Positions 17,873-27,723 of a DNA stretch of 64,000 nucleotides are shown piece after piece; the stretch's first letter is position 1; the number at the start of each line of letters is the position of its first letter. A program made the position numbers and the translations under genes. The stretch comes from CATQHP01 sp965205595. Lineage in GTDB: Bacteria; Acidobacteriota; Terriglobia; Bryobacterales; UBA6623. The notes under the pieces were generated by a model that did not search any database, was not told the origin of the DNA, and saw only the letters and a list, made by a program, of their open reading frames with translations. The stretch is taken from positions 372,001 through 436,000 of the forward strand of contig CBDBHI010000012.1 in NCBI GenBank assembly GCA_965205595.1, given 5' to 3'.

Positions 17873-17909
17873 TCAGCGTCGATCGGCGCCCAAATGCCTG
17901 AGCGTTAGC

Positions 17910-18485
17910 TCAAGACCTTGGAGGCAAAGCCGTAACCCGTTCAAGTTCAGCCACGGTCTGCTCCAAGACTCCAGAGAGTGGAGTCCCGCCCGCGTCTCGA
18001 ATTGCATCCGTCACCGCTCGGTAGTACCAAAGCGTTCCGTCGCGTCGTCCGTGAAAGCGATCCCAAATGGACTCGCCGACTTTCCTATGCTCGGCAATGA
18101 TCGACCGCGCGTTGTGCAGCTTATCTGCCGACGAAACTAGCAATACGGAGTTATCGGCAGTCGCAATATGCGCGATGTAGGCGAGCTTTCGATCTTTCCA
18201 TGGAGGCTTTGGCGTCACGTCTGTATCTGAACACCCATCGACGATCGCGGTGACTCGATCTCCAAACCGAGCGCGAATTTTCTCGCGCGTTTCAGCGCCC
18301 CCTTGGTCCTCGACAGCGTCATGCAACATAGCCCCGATCGCCTCATCTTCGTCGCCGCCGGCTTCAATTACCAGCGCGGTCACCGCCAGTAAGTGCGATA
18401 CATACGGAACCCCGGATCCCTTACGGACCTGCCCCTGGTGCAAACGGGCTGCGAATGAAAGTGCTTCGGCGAATCGCTCGGTCAT
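17910..18485 (-). CDS. HD-domain phosphohydrolase (MESH1/RelA-SpoT hydrolase-like)
   Basis: 191 residues holding one HD domain of the SpoT/MESH1 type: HQGQVRKGSGVPYVSHLLAV gives the first His, LHDAVEDQGG is the HD pair, and VSSADKLHNAR supplies the later Asp and Asn. Small stand-alone members hydrolyse (p)ppGpp or NADPH. There is no synthetase domain here. It lies 37 nt upstream of the glycosyltransferase on the same strand and may share its transcript. Confidence 0.82.
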   Translation of the reverse strand: MTERFAEALSFAARLHQGQVRKGSGVPYVSHLLAVTALVIEAGGDEDEAIGAMLHDAVEDQGGAETREKIRARFGDRVTAIVDGCSDTDVTPKPPWKDRKLAYIAHIATADNSVLLVSSADKLHNARSIIAEHRKVGESIWDRFHGRRDGTLWYYRAVTDAIRDAGGTPLSGVLEQTVAELERVTALPPRS

Positions 18486-18654
18486 GCGCTGATAGCGTCC
18501 AGTCTAACAACGAGTCGCTTGGTAGGGACAGGCAACACGAGGGTTCGTCGAGGTGGAGAGATTACGAGATCGCATGTGCCAGTCCCGGCCGGAAAGTCCG
18601 TCGTCTTCCGTTCGGTACCGCGAAAGGTTTCGTCCATCAAAATCAAGTTTCGGG

Positions 18655-18993
18655 CTAGGGCTGTCGCAGCCGAGCGACCTGGCGTTCGAGAGAGCGAAGT
18701 CGCGATTCCATCAGTCCGCCGGGAGAAGTTCCCCCGGCCCTGCGCACCGGCGTCTCTTCGAGCCGGATCAACCGCGCCTCCAGGCGGTCGAGCTTCGCCT
18801 CGGCTGAGTTGCCCAGGGCCTGCGGCGGAGACAGCTCCGCGAGTTGCTCTTCAATCGACCCGAGACGAGCCTCAATTTGTTCGAGCCGCTGATCAAGCGT
18901 CATCCTCGGCGCCGTCGATTGTTGGGCCGCGAGAGTGTGAAGCAAGAACAGCGAAACGACCACCACAAGAAACCAAGAAAGTCTATTCGTCAT
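18655..18993 (-). CDS. Small signal-peptide/coiled-coil protein, unknown function
   Basis: 112 residues. An N-terminal hydrophobic segment (WFLVVVVSLFLLHTLAAQQ) acts as a signal peptide or anchor. A Glu/Arg/Leu-rich heptad-like coiled coil (QRLEQIEARLGSIEEQLAEL, then a second run) follows. Not recognised further; a periplasmic or envelope scaffold is possible. Confidence 0.6.
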   Translation of the reverse strand: MTNRLSWFLVVVVSLFLLHTLAAQQSTAPRMTLDQRLEQIEARLGSIEEQLAELSPPQALGNSAEAKLDRLEARLIRLEETPVRRAGGTSPGGLMESRLRSLERQVARLRQP

Positions 18994-19401
18994 AGTTGGT
19001 GGACTCCAAAACCTAGAGAGTTGGTCCCATCATAGACTCGACGGAGCACGTTGCTATACGGCAGCGATTAGTCCGTTTGTGAAAACCGCTTACCGTTGCT
19101 CGCCGCCGCAACACGCGGCCCGCTATCTTCCGCATCCCGCGTATCCACGACATGGCGACCGAAAATTGGGTTTGTTTGGCTTTGTTTTATGTCAACTTTT
19201 GATTTACTGAATACTCCGTAAGATGCTCATTAATCATGAGTTAGTTTGATTAGAATGGATTTCGAATTGGGTTTGTTTTGACATTTTTTTACTGCCGACC
19301 GACGCTTGATTTGGTGGTTGTTGGTTGTCTGCTTGGAGGTTATCATGCGTGTCAAGGGGCCTGGGCCTTCCGAGGGTCACGATCAGCCGGAGAACCGGGT
19401 G
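18994..19401. other. AT-rich intergenic island with a short direct repeat
   Basis: About 400 bases without a supportable gene. From 19150 to 19330 the sequence is much richer in A+T than its surroundings. It contains AATTGGGTTTGTTT twice in direct orientation, at 19164 and 19265. It lies between the converging upstream region of the coiled-coil gene and the 3-prime end of the permease gene. It could be a remnant of mobile DNA. Confidence 0.5.
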
Positions 19402-22400
19402 CTATTCCCGCCGTAACCCGCTTAGCAATGGAGTTTTTAAGCTCACGGTTGCGGCTAACGCTCCGGCAAGCAAACCCACGACTATGATGATTGCCAGCGT
19501 CGCGCCAAGTGACACCCAGGGCGGATCTGCCGCTCCGCTGAGCAAGTGTGGCGTGACCGAGATTAGTGCGGCGCAGCACCCGACACCCACCCCGAAAAGC
19601 AGCAAGAACGCGTTCTCCGAAAGAATGAGTTTCGAAATCGAGCGCTCCGCAAAACCGACGGCTTGCAGCAATGCGAGCTCGCCGCGTCGCTCCAATACGT
19701 TGCGGACCATGACTACTGCCAGCCCCAAAGTGCCCAACAGCAATCCCAATCCGCCGAGCGTTTGAAACGTGTTGAGGTACGTATTCTGCACCACCAGGAA
19801 GCCCGCCATCCGATCGGCCGAGCGCGTGGCGTCGAGTCCCTGGTCCGCAAACGCCTCCTCCAGTTCGAGAGCGGCATCGACGTTGTCCGATTCGATCAGC
19901 AGCGTTTGATAGCCGCTATGGCCCGGGGCCATCTTCAAAAAGTTTTCTTCAGACATGATGAGCTCAGATTGAAAAACACTGTGCGTCAGCATCCCCGCAA
20001 TCACCAAACGACGCTCTTCGCCCGAATCATCTGTCAGCGTAAGCTCCCGGCCCAGTGCGAGGTGCAAAATCCACATCACCGAGTTCATATCGCCGAAGAC
20101 CGGGATCGCACCGTCGAAGTCACGTTCGAGAATCAACCAGGGGTTTTGTAGCTCGGCCTCTGTCTCACCCAACGTACCTTGGAAAGCAAATCCTCCTCGC
20201 TCGATTAGCTCTCTTGGCGCGCCCAGCAACGTCGGTTTCGAGGGTTGGTAGAGGTTTAGACAGCTCGCGTCTTCGCCGGGCTTGCGACGAACTGGAAACA
20301 CTGCCATTGACGCGGCAAAACTGTCTCCCATGGAAAGGAGTTGATCTTGAAAAATTGGTAGATCCGACTCAGCGATCAAGCGAAAACCGCCGTCGCCAGA
20401 CTCGCGCGAGGGTTCCTGCGACGTCACATCCTGGCGATACATCGCGACGGTCACGATCAGAAATGTGGCGCAGGCGACCAGCGCCACCGACAGCACACTG
20501 CGGGTGGGGTAGCGCGCACTGTTACGAAATCCCAGGCGGCGAATCCCGACGGCCGGTTCCGCGGAGTGCCTTGGCGCGAGCAACGAGTAACGGAAATACG
20601 AAGTCGCCGCGATCAGAGTCAGAGTGCTGGCGCCGAAAAACGCGCCCAATTGGGCGTTTGAGCCCGCCCCCAGCGACGCGGCCAGCATTCCGATAGCAAG
20701 CGCACCCGAGCCCATCGCAATCCATTTCAGGCGCGATGCCGTCTTTTGACGACCGGCATCCCATGACGACGCTTGTGTCACTCCGGCAAGCATCGAGCGT
20801 GGCGAAAGCCTCTCGAGCTTGCGGATGGAAAGCCAGACTGAAAACACCATGAGAAGCATTGCCCCGACAGCACCTGAAATCAAGCTGATCGGCGAAACAT
20901 GCAGTTCGAGAAATGAGCCCCCGACGGCGGCGCTCCACCAGGTTCGTAGGCCGTAGACCATCAAACCGGCGTATGCGACTGCCCCCGGAATCCCGATCAG
21001 GCAGCCGGCAGCCGCTACGAGTGCCCCCTCTACAAGCAATAGGCGTCGCACTCGTCCCGGACTTTGACCAGTGGCCAACAGAAGCCCTATTTCTTTCGAG
21101 CGCCGCTCGACGCCGAGCCTGAACAGAAGAGCAACGAGCATCGCCGCCGATGCGATGAGGAACATACTGAAGCCGATAAAAAGCCCCGAGAAGTCCGTTG
21201 CGCCCGACGATGCCTCAAGCCCCCGTTCTTTGACCGATTGAAAGGCCAAGCCGAACGCGGCCGCGTCAATGCGCCTCCGCGCTTCTTCTTCAAACCGCGA
21301 TGCGGCTTCGCTAAGAGTTCCTTCTCCAGCGGGGGAGAGCCTAACCGCGGTTAACTGCCCGAAACGGTTCGACCAAAGCTGCTTCGCCGTCTCGAGCGCC
21401 ACGTATGCTTTGGGCGCGGTGCGATATTTGTCCCAATAGTCTTCGTCCTGCTCGCGAATCAATCCGAGATCGACCGGAAACGGTGGATCCCAATCGCCGA
21501 TGCGCTCGGCGTCGGACATGCCCTTGTATGCGGGCGCCCAGTCGCGGTCAAGCGCGGGTCCGTGCATTTCAACGATTCCCGCCAGCGTAAAACCGTGGCG
21601 GCCGGTGACGAGTGTTCCGTCGGCGCCTAGTTCGAAATAGCTCAGCGAAATCGCGTCGCCGACCTTCGCTCCAAGGTCGGATGCCGCCCAGCGGTTGAGC
21701 AACAGTTGATCTGCCACAAGCTCAAGTGCCGACGATGCGCCGGCGATTCGAAACCCCTGAGGCAGAGCTTCAAGCGCGGTCACGGTCGAGTATGGGATCG
21801 ATCGCTCTCCCAATTCGATGCTGTTGGCCAAGTACGTTAGCACCTGCGTGGACTCAAGGCCGGCGGCTTTCGCGGATTCCTCAATCCACTTGGCCGCGTT
21901 GGTTTCGAGGACGATGCGCCCGGTCTGCACCGAGAGAGCGGCTCGCTCGTTGAGCGACCGAACCTCGATCTCCAGATCCTCGAAATTCAACGCCTTGGCG
22001 AACTGTGCGTTAAGTGCGTTCCCGCGCCCGCCGGCGACGAAAAGGGCGTTCGCACGGCCTGGCTGCTCAAGACCTCGCTGCAGTACGTCGCGGCTGACGA
22101 AAACGTTAAAAGGCAACTGCTGATTCGGTGAGAGACCGAATCGACCCGGCCCACTGTTGTCGAGAATCTTGACGACCGTCAGACGCAGTAGGCGAACATT
22201 GTCAGTCTTGCGGCCCATCACCGATTCGGCCGGAACAAGCGTGTCGGTCTGAAAACGCAGCAAGATCGCCTCGCCCACAGCCGCGCCGAGTTCACGCGCT
22301 AAGGTCTCGTTGATCGCGATCTCGCGTGTGCCAATCACTGGCGCGGGCTGGTCGTAGAAGCCCCAAAAAACATCGTCGACGCCGTGGATATTGACTTTGG

Positions 22401-22701
22401 AAGCCCGTGCGCCGCTCTGGGCGTTCTCGACGCTTCCGCGGATCAGCACGCCGGCGGAGACGCGATCGAAGCCTGCAATCTCATTGGCGAGTTCCTGGCG
22501 AAAATACCTTTCGGCGACCAACGCATGGTCGATCGCCCCAAGCCGGTCGAGGGTCAAGTCGCGCAGACTGCCGCGCACGGAGTCGCCCACCAACAGCGCC
22601 CCCGCCAGCACCGCCGCACCGACCGCAACGCCGAGCGCCACCGCCAGGTGCATCGACCGGTAATAAACGAGCGATCGGAGCAGTAGCTTGCGCGGGAACA
22701 T
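19402..22701 (-). CDS. Large FtsX/MacB-type ABC transporter permease
   Basis: About 1,099 residues. The N-terminal transmembrane segment (near residues 20-45) is followed by a large extracytoplasmic domain. A core of three membrane helices lies around 480-640 (FLIASAAMLVALLF), then more helices, a second extracytoplasmic domain, and a final FtsX-like block with LGGLGLLLGTLGLAVVMVRNV. This double-FtsX layout is typical of large permeases that work with a separate ATPase, which is not encoded next to it. The ATG at 22701 is preferred over a TTG seven codons upstream. A role in exporting lipoproteins, peptides or lipids is plausible. Confidence 0.85.
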   Translation of the reverse strand: MFPRKLLLRSLVYYRSMHLAVALGVAVGAAVLAGALLVGDSVRGSLRDLTLDRLGAIDHALVAERYFRQELANEIAGFDRVSAGVLIRGSVENAQSGARASKVNIHGVDDVFWGFYDQPAPVIGTREIAINETLARELGAAVGEAILLRFQTDTLVPAESVMGRKTDNVRLLRLTVVKILDNSGPGRFGLSPNQQLPFNVFVSRDVLQRGLEQPGRANALFVAGGRGNALNAQFAKALNFEDLEIEVRSLNERAALSVQTGRIVLETNAAKWIEESAKAAGLESTQVLTYLANSIELGERSIPYSTVTALEALPQGFRIAGASSALELVADQLLLNRWAASDLGAKVGDAISLSYFELGADGTLVTGRHGFTLAGIVEMHGPALDRDWAPAYKGMSDAERIGDWDPPFPVDLGLIREQDEDYWDKYRTAPKAYVALETAKQLWSNRFGQLTAVRLSPAGEGTLSEAASRFEEEARRRIDAAAFGLAFQSVKERGLEASSGATDFSGLFIGFSMFLIASAAMLVALLFRLGVERRSKEIGLLLATGQSPGRVRRLLLVEGALVAAAGCLIGIPGAVAYAGLMVYGLRTWWSAAVGGSFLELHVSPISLISGAVGAMLLMVFSVWLSIRKLERLSPRSMLAGVTQASSWDAGRQKTASRLKWIAMGSGALAIGMLAASLGAGSNAQLGAFFGASTLTLIAATSYFRYSLLAPRHSAEPAVGIRRLGFRNSARYPTRSVLSVALVACATFLIVTVAMYRQDVTSQEPSRESGDGGFRLIAESDLPIFQDQLLSMGDSFAASMAVFPVRRKPGEDASCLNLYQPSKPTLLGAPRELIERGGFAFQGTLGETEAELQNPWLILERDFDGAIPVFGDMNSVMWILHLALGRELTLTDDSGEERRLVIAGMLTHSVFQSELIMSEENFLKMAPGHSGYQTLLIESDNVDAALELEEAFADQGLDATRSADRMAGFLVVQNTYLNTFQTLGGLGLLLGTLGLAVVMVRNVLERRGELALLQAVGFAERSISKLILSENAFLLLFGVGVGCCAALISVTPHLLSGAADPPWVSLGATLAIIIVVGLLAGALAATVSLKTPLLSGLRRE

Positions 22702-22735
22702 AGCTTGTGCCAGTGTAGCCAAGCGCGCTGAAAGT

Positions 22736-23203
22736 TTACGGTGCGGTGTCTGGTGTCTGATCGTCTACGGCAGCGAGTGGAAGTTTTTCGACGGCCTTCT
22801 CCAACACTGCGATTCTTTTGCTAACCTGTGTTGCGCGGCTGCCGCTATCTTCGAGGTCCAGAAACGTTTCGTACGCCTCTACCGCTTGTGCCGGCTGATT
22901 CAATTTTTCGCGAGTTCGCGCGAGCTTCAAGTAAGCGTCGGCATACGACGGATTCCAGCGGGTCGCCTCGATATATCGACCGACTGCCGCCCGGTAGCTG
23001 CCCTTCTTGGCGTAATGGTCGCCAACCTTCATCTCAAATTTGGCCTGGATCGGATTGAATACGTAGTCAGTCGGCGCGACGAATTCCTCGTCTTCGTCGA
23101 CCATCGCGCGAGCGGCCTCTCTCGGCCGCTCATCCGGGCTTTTTAGCTGCGCGAACGCCGAGGCACCAACGGTAATCAGAACTGCAATGCAAACAGCACG
23201 CAC
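22736..23203 (-). CDS. Secreted TPR-repeat protein
   Basis: 155 residues with a GTG start and a signal peptide (VCIAVLITVGASAFAQ). About residues 55-125 hold two tetratricopeptide-like repeats (GDHYAKKGSYRAAVGRYIEA and DAYLKLARTREKLNQPAQAV). It is probably a periplasmic adaptor. It sits directly upstream of the permease gene on the same strand (34 nt), so the two may function together. Confidence 0.7.
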   Translation of the reverse strand: MRAVCIAVLITVGASAFAQLKSPDERPREAARAMVDEDEEFVAPTDYVFNPIQAKFEMKVGDHYAKKGSYRAAVGRYIEATRWNPSYADAYLKLARTREKLNQPAQAVEAYETFLDLEDSGSRATQVSKRIAVLEKAVEKLPLAAVDDQTPDTAP

Positions 23204-23239
23204 GTCAAAAGTATATCCTTGTCGTCTGGGCGATTTCGT

Positions 23240-24010
23240 ATGAGCGACGACACAAGACCAAAATACGAAGCACTGCGAGAACGCATCGAGCGGCCGCTTG
23301 AGATTCTAGTGATCCTCGCCGCGCTGGCAACGATTCCCGTAGTTATCGCTCAAGAACGCGGTGACGCACGAGCCTGGGTCACCGTCGCCGACTGGGCCGT
23401 GTGGATGGCGTTTGCCCTTGAGTTCGGCCTGATGGGACTAGTTGCCGCCGACCGTAAGAAGTACACGCTCCACAACGTAGTCGGGCTCGCCATCGTCGTA
23501 TTCTCGTTCCCGCTGCTGCCTGATCTGCTGGCTTTGCTGCGGGTAGTACGAGTCGCCCGTCTGGTCCGCTTGTTCCGGCTCGTCCGCGTGCTAGCCGCCC
23601 TTGTGCGCGGCATGAGAAAAATGCGCGAATCCGTAGGCGGACAAAGTGTGATCTACGTGGGCGCGCTTACGCTGATGTTGGCGGTCACAGGCGCCGGCCT
23701 GTTGGTTGTCCTCGAGCCTGCGACCGTCAACGATAGCTTTCTAGACGGCCTTTGGTGGGCGATGGTCACGGTCAGCACGGTCGGCTACGGCGATATTGCG
23801 CCGCAGACTCCGCTAGGGCGCCTGCTAGCAGTGGTATTGATGCTTTGCGGCTTAGGCCTGCTATCGACACTTGCGGCCACCATTAGCGCCTATTTCGTCG
23901 GTGAAGAGGAAGACGCCAAACTCGAAGATCTCAGCGCCCGGCTCGAACGTATCGAAGCGGCGCTCGAGGAGATTCGAGCCAATACCCGAAATACCGACGG
24001 ACGCGATTAA
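23240..24010 (+). CDS. Voltage-gated-type potassium channel
   Basis: 256 residues. Six membrane helices are predicted by eye. The fourth is a voltage-sensor-like Arg-rich helix (RVVRVARLVRLFRLVRVLAAL region, with Arg every third or fourth residue). The selectivity filter is TVSTVGYGDI before the last helix. The C-terminus is a short coiled coil (LEDLSARLERIEAALEEI), likely for tetramerisation. The ATG at 23240 is used rather than a TTG at 23219. It is divergent from the TPR gene. Confidence 0.9.
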   Translation: MSDDTRPKYEALRERIERPLEILVILAALATIPVVIAQERGDARAWVTVADWAVWMAFALEFGLMGLVAADRKKYTLHNVVGLAIVVFSFPLLPDLLALLRVVRVARLVRLFRLVRVLAALVRGMRKMRESVGGQSVIYVGALTLMLAVTGAGLLVVLEPATVNDSFLDGLWWAMVTVSTVGYGDIAPQTPLGRLLAVVLMLCGLGLLSTLAATISAYFVGEEEDAKLEDLSARLERIEAALEEIRANTRNTDGRD

Positions 24011-24188
24011 CCCGCATTTCTCACCACCTGACGGCGAAAACACGCGATAGGTGCGTCACTACTTCGTTGCGCTCGCTCGCTGTGCTCGACGTACTGTCAA
24101 GTACGCCTCCGCGCGCCAACCTTCGCCCGCCTCGTATCGACGCACCTCTCACGCACTTTCGCTCGCCACGTGGTGAGAAATGAGGGTT
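24009..24188. repeat. Full-length palindromic repeat element, copy 1
   Basis: A 180-bp element whose ends are a 19-bp inverted repeat (AACCCGCATTTCTCACCAC against its complement, one mismatch). Its two halves are roughly palindromic throughout, with CGTACT-GTCA-AGTACG at the centre, so the whole unit can fold into one long hairpin. It starts at the stop codon of the channel gene. The copy at 31112 matches it closely along its length. No open reading frame is present, so it is non-autonomous (MITE- or REP-like). Confidence 0.8.
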
Positions 24189-24347
24189 GAGATCGCCTTC
24201 CGGGCCGCTTGTGGAGTGGACCGGAGAAACCGGCGTTACCGAGTCGCGGACGGGAAGTCCGTGGTCACTCCGAAGTTAGCCAGCTCAGTTCACGGCGAAT
24301 TTCCCGTTTCGACGCTACCTGAAATTTAGGGTCAGTGCGCGACCCGA

Positions 24348-25715
24348 TCATCCTTCGTCACTGGCCGTTTCAGCCACGCGAACGCCTAGGCGCCCCTTGT
24401 GGAGTCTAATCGCGAGAGCGTCGCCCTCGCCTACCTGACGATTGTCTGTCACCAGTTTCCCGCCTTCGGTCTGAACAATCGCGTATCCGCGTTCTAGAAT
24501 CGCAACCGGGCTCAACGCATTGAGACTGCTAGTGAGCGCGGCGAACCACGTAGCGAGGCTTTCCAGCCGGTGCTGCTGCGCGGGAACCAGCCTCTGCGAC
24601 AACGATTCCAGACTCTGCCGTCGGCGTGCTAGACGTACTCGTATGTCTAGGCGCGAAAGTTTCTGATCTTGATTGGCGAGACTGTCGTGCGCCAATCGCA
24701 AACGTCTTTCCGCACCTAAACGAACGCTTTGCTCCGCCTCGTCCAGCCGTTGCCACGATTCCGCAAGTCGACGCCGAACGCTCGCAGCGGCCCGCTCCAG
24801 GCCGGCCTCCAGCATCCGCCTACCTAAAATCGCAATACGGTAGCGTAACGCCTGTGTTGCACGCTGCTCGAGGTCGCTGAGCGTTTGATAGATACCCCTG
24901 ACATCGGGCACTGCCAGTTCCGCGGCGGCTGACGGAGTTGGTGCTCGCAGGTCTGCCACGAAGTCAGCGATCGTGAAGTCGGTTTGATGCCCGACTGCTG
25001 AAATCACAGGAACCGAGCACTCGGCGATTGCCCTTGCAACTTGCTCCTCGTTAAACGCCCACAAGTCCTCGAGCGACCCCCCGCCGCGCGCGACGATCAC
25101 GACTTCCGCCCACGGCTGTTCGCTGAAATGCCGGATGCCACGAACGACCTCGCCGGCCGCCCCGTCGCCTTGTACCCGCGCCGGATACAGCCGTATGTTC
25201 GCCGCCGGGAATCGGCGTTCGATGACGCGAATCAAGTCAGCAATCACGGCGCCCGTCGGGGATGTGACGATTCCGATGCGGCTTGGAGCCGACGGAATAT
25301 CCCGTTTGTGCTGGTCGTCAAATAGACCTTCCGCCGCAAGTTTCGTCTTGAGTTGCTCAAAAGCTAGTTGGAGTGCTCCGACTCCCTGGGGCTCGATGGT
25401 CTCAACGTATAGCTGGTACTCGCCGCGAGATTCATACACACCGACTCGACCGCGGGCTATAACCTCGAGTCCGTCTTGCGGCTTCACCTTGAGATACATC
25501 GCGTTCTGTCGGAAACAAACGCAGCGTAACTGCGCTCGGTTGTCTTTGAGCGTGAAGTACCAGTGGCCGCTCGATGCCTTTCGCGTATTCGAAATCTCTC
25601 CCGAGACCAGAGCGTCGGGAAAGGCGCCCTCGATCAAGTCGCGGACGACCGTAGTCAGATCCGAAACAGTGAAGATCCGGCGCTCATTCGCAAACTGCAG
25701 TCCGAGTTGCTCCAT
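24348..25715 (-). CDS. xseA: Exodeoxyribonuclease VII large subunit
   Basis: 455 residues. The N-terminal OB-fold (FTVSDLTTVVRDLIEG to GVGALQLAFEQLK) is followed by the catalytic core with IGIVTSPTGAVIADLI, VVIVARGGGSLEDLWAFN and AVGHQTDFTIADFVADLRAPTPSAAAE. A long helical region and a C-terminal segment with ILERGYAIVQTEGG follow. With XseB it degrades single-stranded DNA. xseB was not seen nearby. It sits 3 nt downstream of the phosphodiesterase gene. Confidence 0.95.
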   Translation of the reverse strand: MEQLGLQFANERRIFTVSDLTTVVRDLIEGAFPDALVSGEISNTRKASSGHWYFTLKDNRAQLRCVCFRQNAMYLKVKPQDGLEVIARGRVGVYESRGEYQLYVETIEPQGVGALQLAFEQLKTKLAAEGLFDDQHKRDIPSAPSRIGIVTSPTGAVIADLIRVIERRFPAANIRLYPARVQGDGAAGEVVRGIRHFSEQPWAEVVIVARGGGSLEDLWAFNEEQVARAIAECSVPVISAVGHQTDFTIADFVADLRAPTPSAAAELAVPDVRGIYQTLSDLEQRATQALRYRIAILGRRMLEAGLERAAASVRRRLAESWQRLDEAEQSVRLGAERRLRLAHDSLANQDQKLSRLDIRVRLARRRQSLESLSQRLVPAQQHRLESLATWFAALTSSLNALSPVAILERGYAIVQTEGGKLVTDNRQVGEGDALAIRLHKGRLGVRVAETASDEG

Positions 25716-25718
25716 CGC

Positions 25719-27272
25719 TCAGTTCGCCTTCACTCGGTCAATCCAATGGAATGCGACGATCGCGACGGCTGTGACGACTGCGATTCCCGTGATCGAGATT
25801 AGATCGAGGTACGCCTTGAAGCTCGCGCCCAGATCGAGCATGAACCCTCGCATCAGTAGCCCGTGCCGAAAGTAGCTCCAAGTGACGAACAGGCCCAAGA
25901 GGCTGGTTACCGTCAATGCAAGCCGCAAGTAGTGGCTCGTCTTGCGCATCGCGTCCTTCGCCAGCCAACTCACCCCAACCGCGAATCCACAAACAGCCGA
26001 GAGAATGTTTTTCGCAAAAAAGCTATTTAGGTACTCCTGCCGAATGATCGCACTGAGTGAGTAGCCAAGCCCTAGGGCCATAAACAGAGCGTAGTAGACG
26101 GCGAAATACAGAGCGATGGCAACGGCGATTCGTGCCGGGCTCGCGCCTGCCGCCGCCGCTCCCAGAACGAGTAAGAACCAGGCCGCTGCGAGCGTCGAGA
26201 CAAGCACCCGGCCACGACGCTCGGCTGCTAGTCCCAACTCGCGATCTGGGACACGAGCCGAAACATTATCCATCTGGGCGTCCTGGCGCTTCTTGATATC
26301 CCGCAGCGTTTCGGGCGGCGCGTCAAGAGTTTCGGTCAGCACGCGGCCTTGGCTGTTAGCAGGTATGGGTAACCCGAGCAATGCGCTGATTGTTGGCGCC
26401 ACATCAACAAGTTCGTCATCGATATTCGCGCCCGCGCGAATCCCCACACCGCCGAGAACAATCGGAGCGTTGATGACTTCCGGCTCAGCTCCTCCGTGCC
26501 CACCCTGGCCGCGTCGATTGATATGTCCATGATCGGAAACCACGACGAACGTTGTCGCTGATTGGTCGAACTGAGAGACGATCCGCCCCAAGCACGCATC
26601 GACTGCCGCCGTCACAACTCGATAACCGTCAGCATCACCGCCGAAATCATGACCGGCTTCATCGCCGGCGGTGAGGCCGATAACCGTGAGCTCCGCGGGC
26701 GAATCCGCGGCAATTTCGAGTGCCTGCTCACAGATGCCATCTTGCCAGGCAGCCAACTCGTCGGGCGAATGCCCGCCATGCAGTTCCTTCTCAAAGTGCT
26801 TGTAGCCGTCGCCGAGATAAGCTCCGAAGGCGCGTCTCCAGAAGCTCGACCCAAAGACTGCGATGTGCATTCCCTGCGTTTTCGCAAGTGAGAAAATCGA
26901 CTGAATCGGCGGTGCAGTGAACCGAGAGTTATTGGTCACGCCGCTGACCTCAGGCCATGCGCCAGTAGCCATCGTCGCGCGCGCGGGATTTGACAATGAC
27001 GGCATTCCGACTCGCAGCGATCCCGACGAGCCACGCGCGGCGAGCTGCTGGAAATGTTCGAGCTCCCGGGCCCGATCGACTCGCAGTCCATCGAACACTA
27101 TCAGCACCAGCTTTTTGGTGAGAGGCTCGCCGGCCGATAGTTCCTCGCCGTACGCGTAGGGGGTCTGATAACCCGTTACGCTCTTCCAGGCGGCATCAGC
27201 TAGAAGCACGCTCGCGATTCCGAGTGCCACCAGGTAGACAACCGGCCCTGCGGTACCAATGCGGTCCAGCAA
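25719..27272 (-). CDS. Membrane-bound alkaline-phosphatase-superfamily phosphodiesterase
   Basis: 517 residues, TTG start. After one N-terminal membrane helix, an extracytoplasmic catalytic domain shows VLIVFDGLRVDR (metal Asp), NPARATMATGAWPEVSG (nucleophile Thr region, nucleotide-pyrophosphatase type) and VVSDHGHINRRG (metal Asp and His). From about residue 350 there are four or five more membrane helices. The layout resembles GPI-ethanolamine-phosphate-transferase-like bacterial proteins; the substrate is unknown. It precedes xseA closely. Confidence 0.82.
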   Translation of the reverse strand: MLDRIGTAGPVVYLVALGIASVLLADAAWKSVTGYQTPYAYGEELSAGEPLTKKLVLIVFDGLRVDRARELEHFQQLAARGSSGSLRVGMPSLSNPARATMATGAWPEVSGVTNNSRFTAPPIQSIFSLAKTQGMHIAVFGSSFWRRAFGAYLGDGYKHFEKELHGGHSPDELAAWQDGICEQALEIAADSPAELTVIGLTAGDEAGHDFGGDADGYRVVTAAVDACLGRIVSQFDQSATTFVVVSDHGHINRRGQGGHGGAEPEVINAPIVLGGVGIRAGANIDDELVDVAPTISALLGLPIPANSQGRVLTETLDAPPETLRDIKKRQDAQMDNVSARVPDRELGLAAERRGRVLVSTLAAAWFLLVLGAAAAGASPARIAVAIALYFAVYYALFMALGLGYSLSAIIRQEYLNSFFAKNILSAVCGFAVGVSWLAKDAMRKTSHYLRLALTVTSLLGLFVTWSYFRHGLLMRGFMLDLGASFKAYLDLISITGIAVVTAVAIVAFHWIDRVKAN

Positions 27273-27319
27273 GTTGGAATTCTAGCAATCTAGCGGTCTG
27301 ATGAGCTAATTTATTGGCG

Positions 27320-27586
27320 CTAAGGCCATTCAGTTGCGTTATCGCCCATCGACTCGAGCCGCACGAAATCGACCGCTCCCGCGAGCACGCTCCCAACCCA
27401 GCGGAGACCATTTACAACCCGGTCTTCGGGCAACTCGAATGCAGCGACCGGCCGATCAGTCAGCGCCCTCTCGGCACCAGGACTGTAGCGGTCTTGCGAT
27501 GCGTTGACAGGAGCGAACAGCATCGCCACCAGAAGTGCAACGACTGGGATCAGCGCGAATCCCGGCGAGTTCTTGGTCTCAAACAT
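27320..27586 (-). CDS. Hypothetical protein with signal or anchor helix
   Basis: 88 residues from the ATG at 27586; an upstream in-frame start at 27625 would add 13. A hydrophobic helix (FALIPVVALLVAMLFAPVNA) near the N-terminus looks like a signal peptide. The remainder is unrecognised. It lies 47 nt upstream of the phosphodiesterase gene on the same strand. Confidence is modest because no family is recognised. Confidence 0.45.
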   Translation of the reverse strand: MFETKNSPGFALIPVVALLVAMLFAPVNASQDRYSPGAERALTDRPVAAFELPEDRVVNGLRWVGSVLAGAVDFVRLESMGDNATEWP

Positions 27587-27723
27587 ATCGCTTTGTTCCG
27601 CCCATATCAGTACATACGTCCCCAACGTGGCGATAGTTTGGCCAACTTCAATAAATCGATGTAAAAAACTGCGGAGTCCGGTGCTTGCCTCGGTGCACCG
27701 CCGTCTGGTGCAATAGTTGGGCT

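Noticed and set aside
24009..24188. A CRISPR repeat or tRNA-like RNA at the palindromic repeat
   Set aside because: Copies are dispersed, not arrayed with spacers, and the fold is a single long palindrome.
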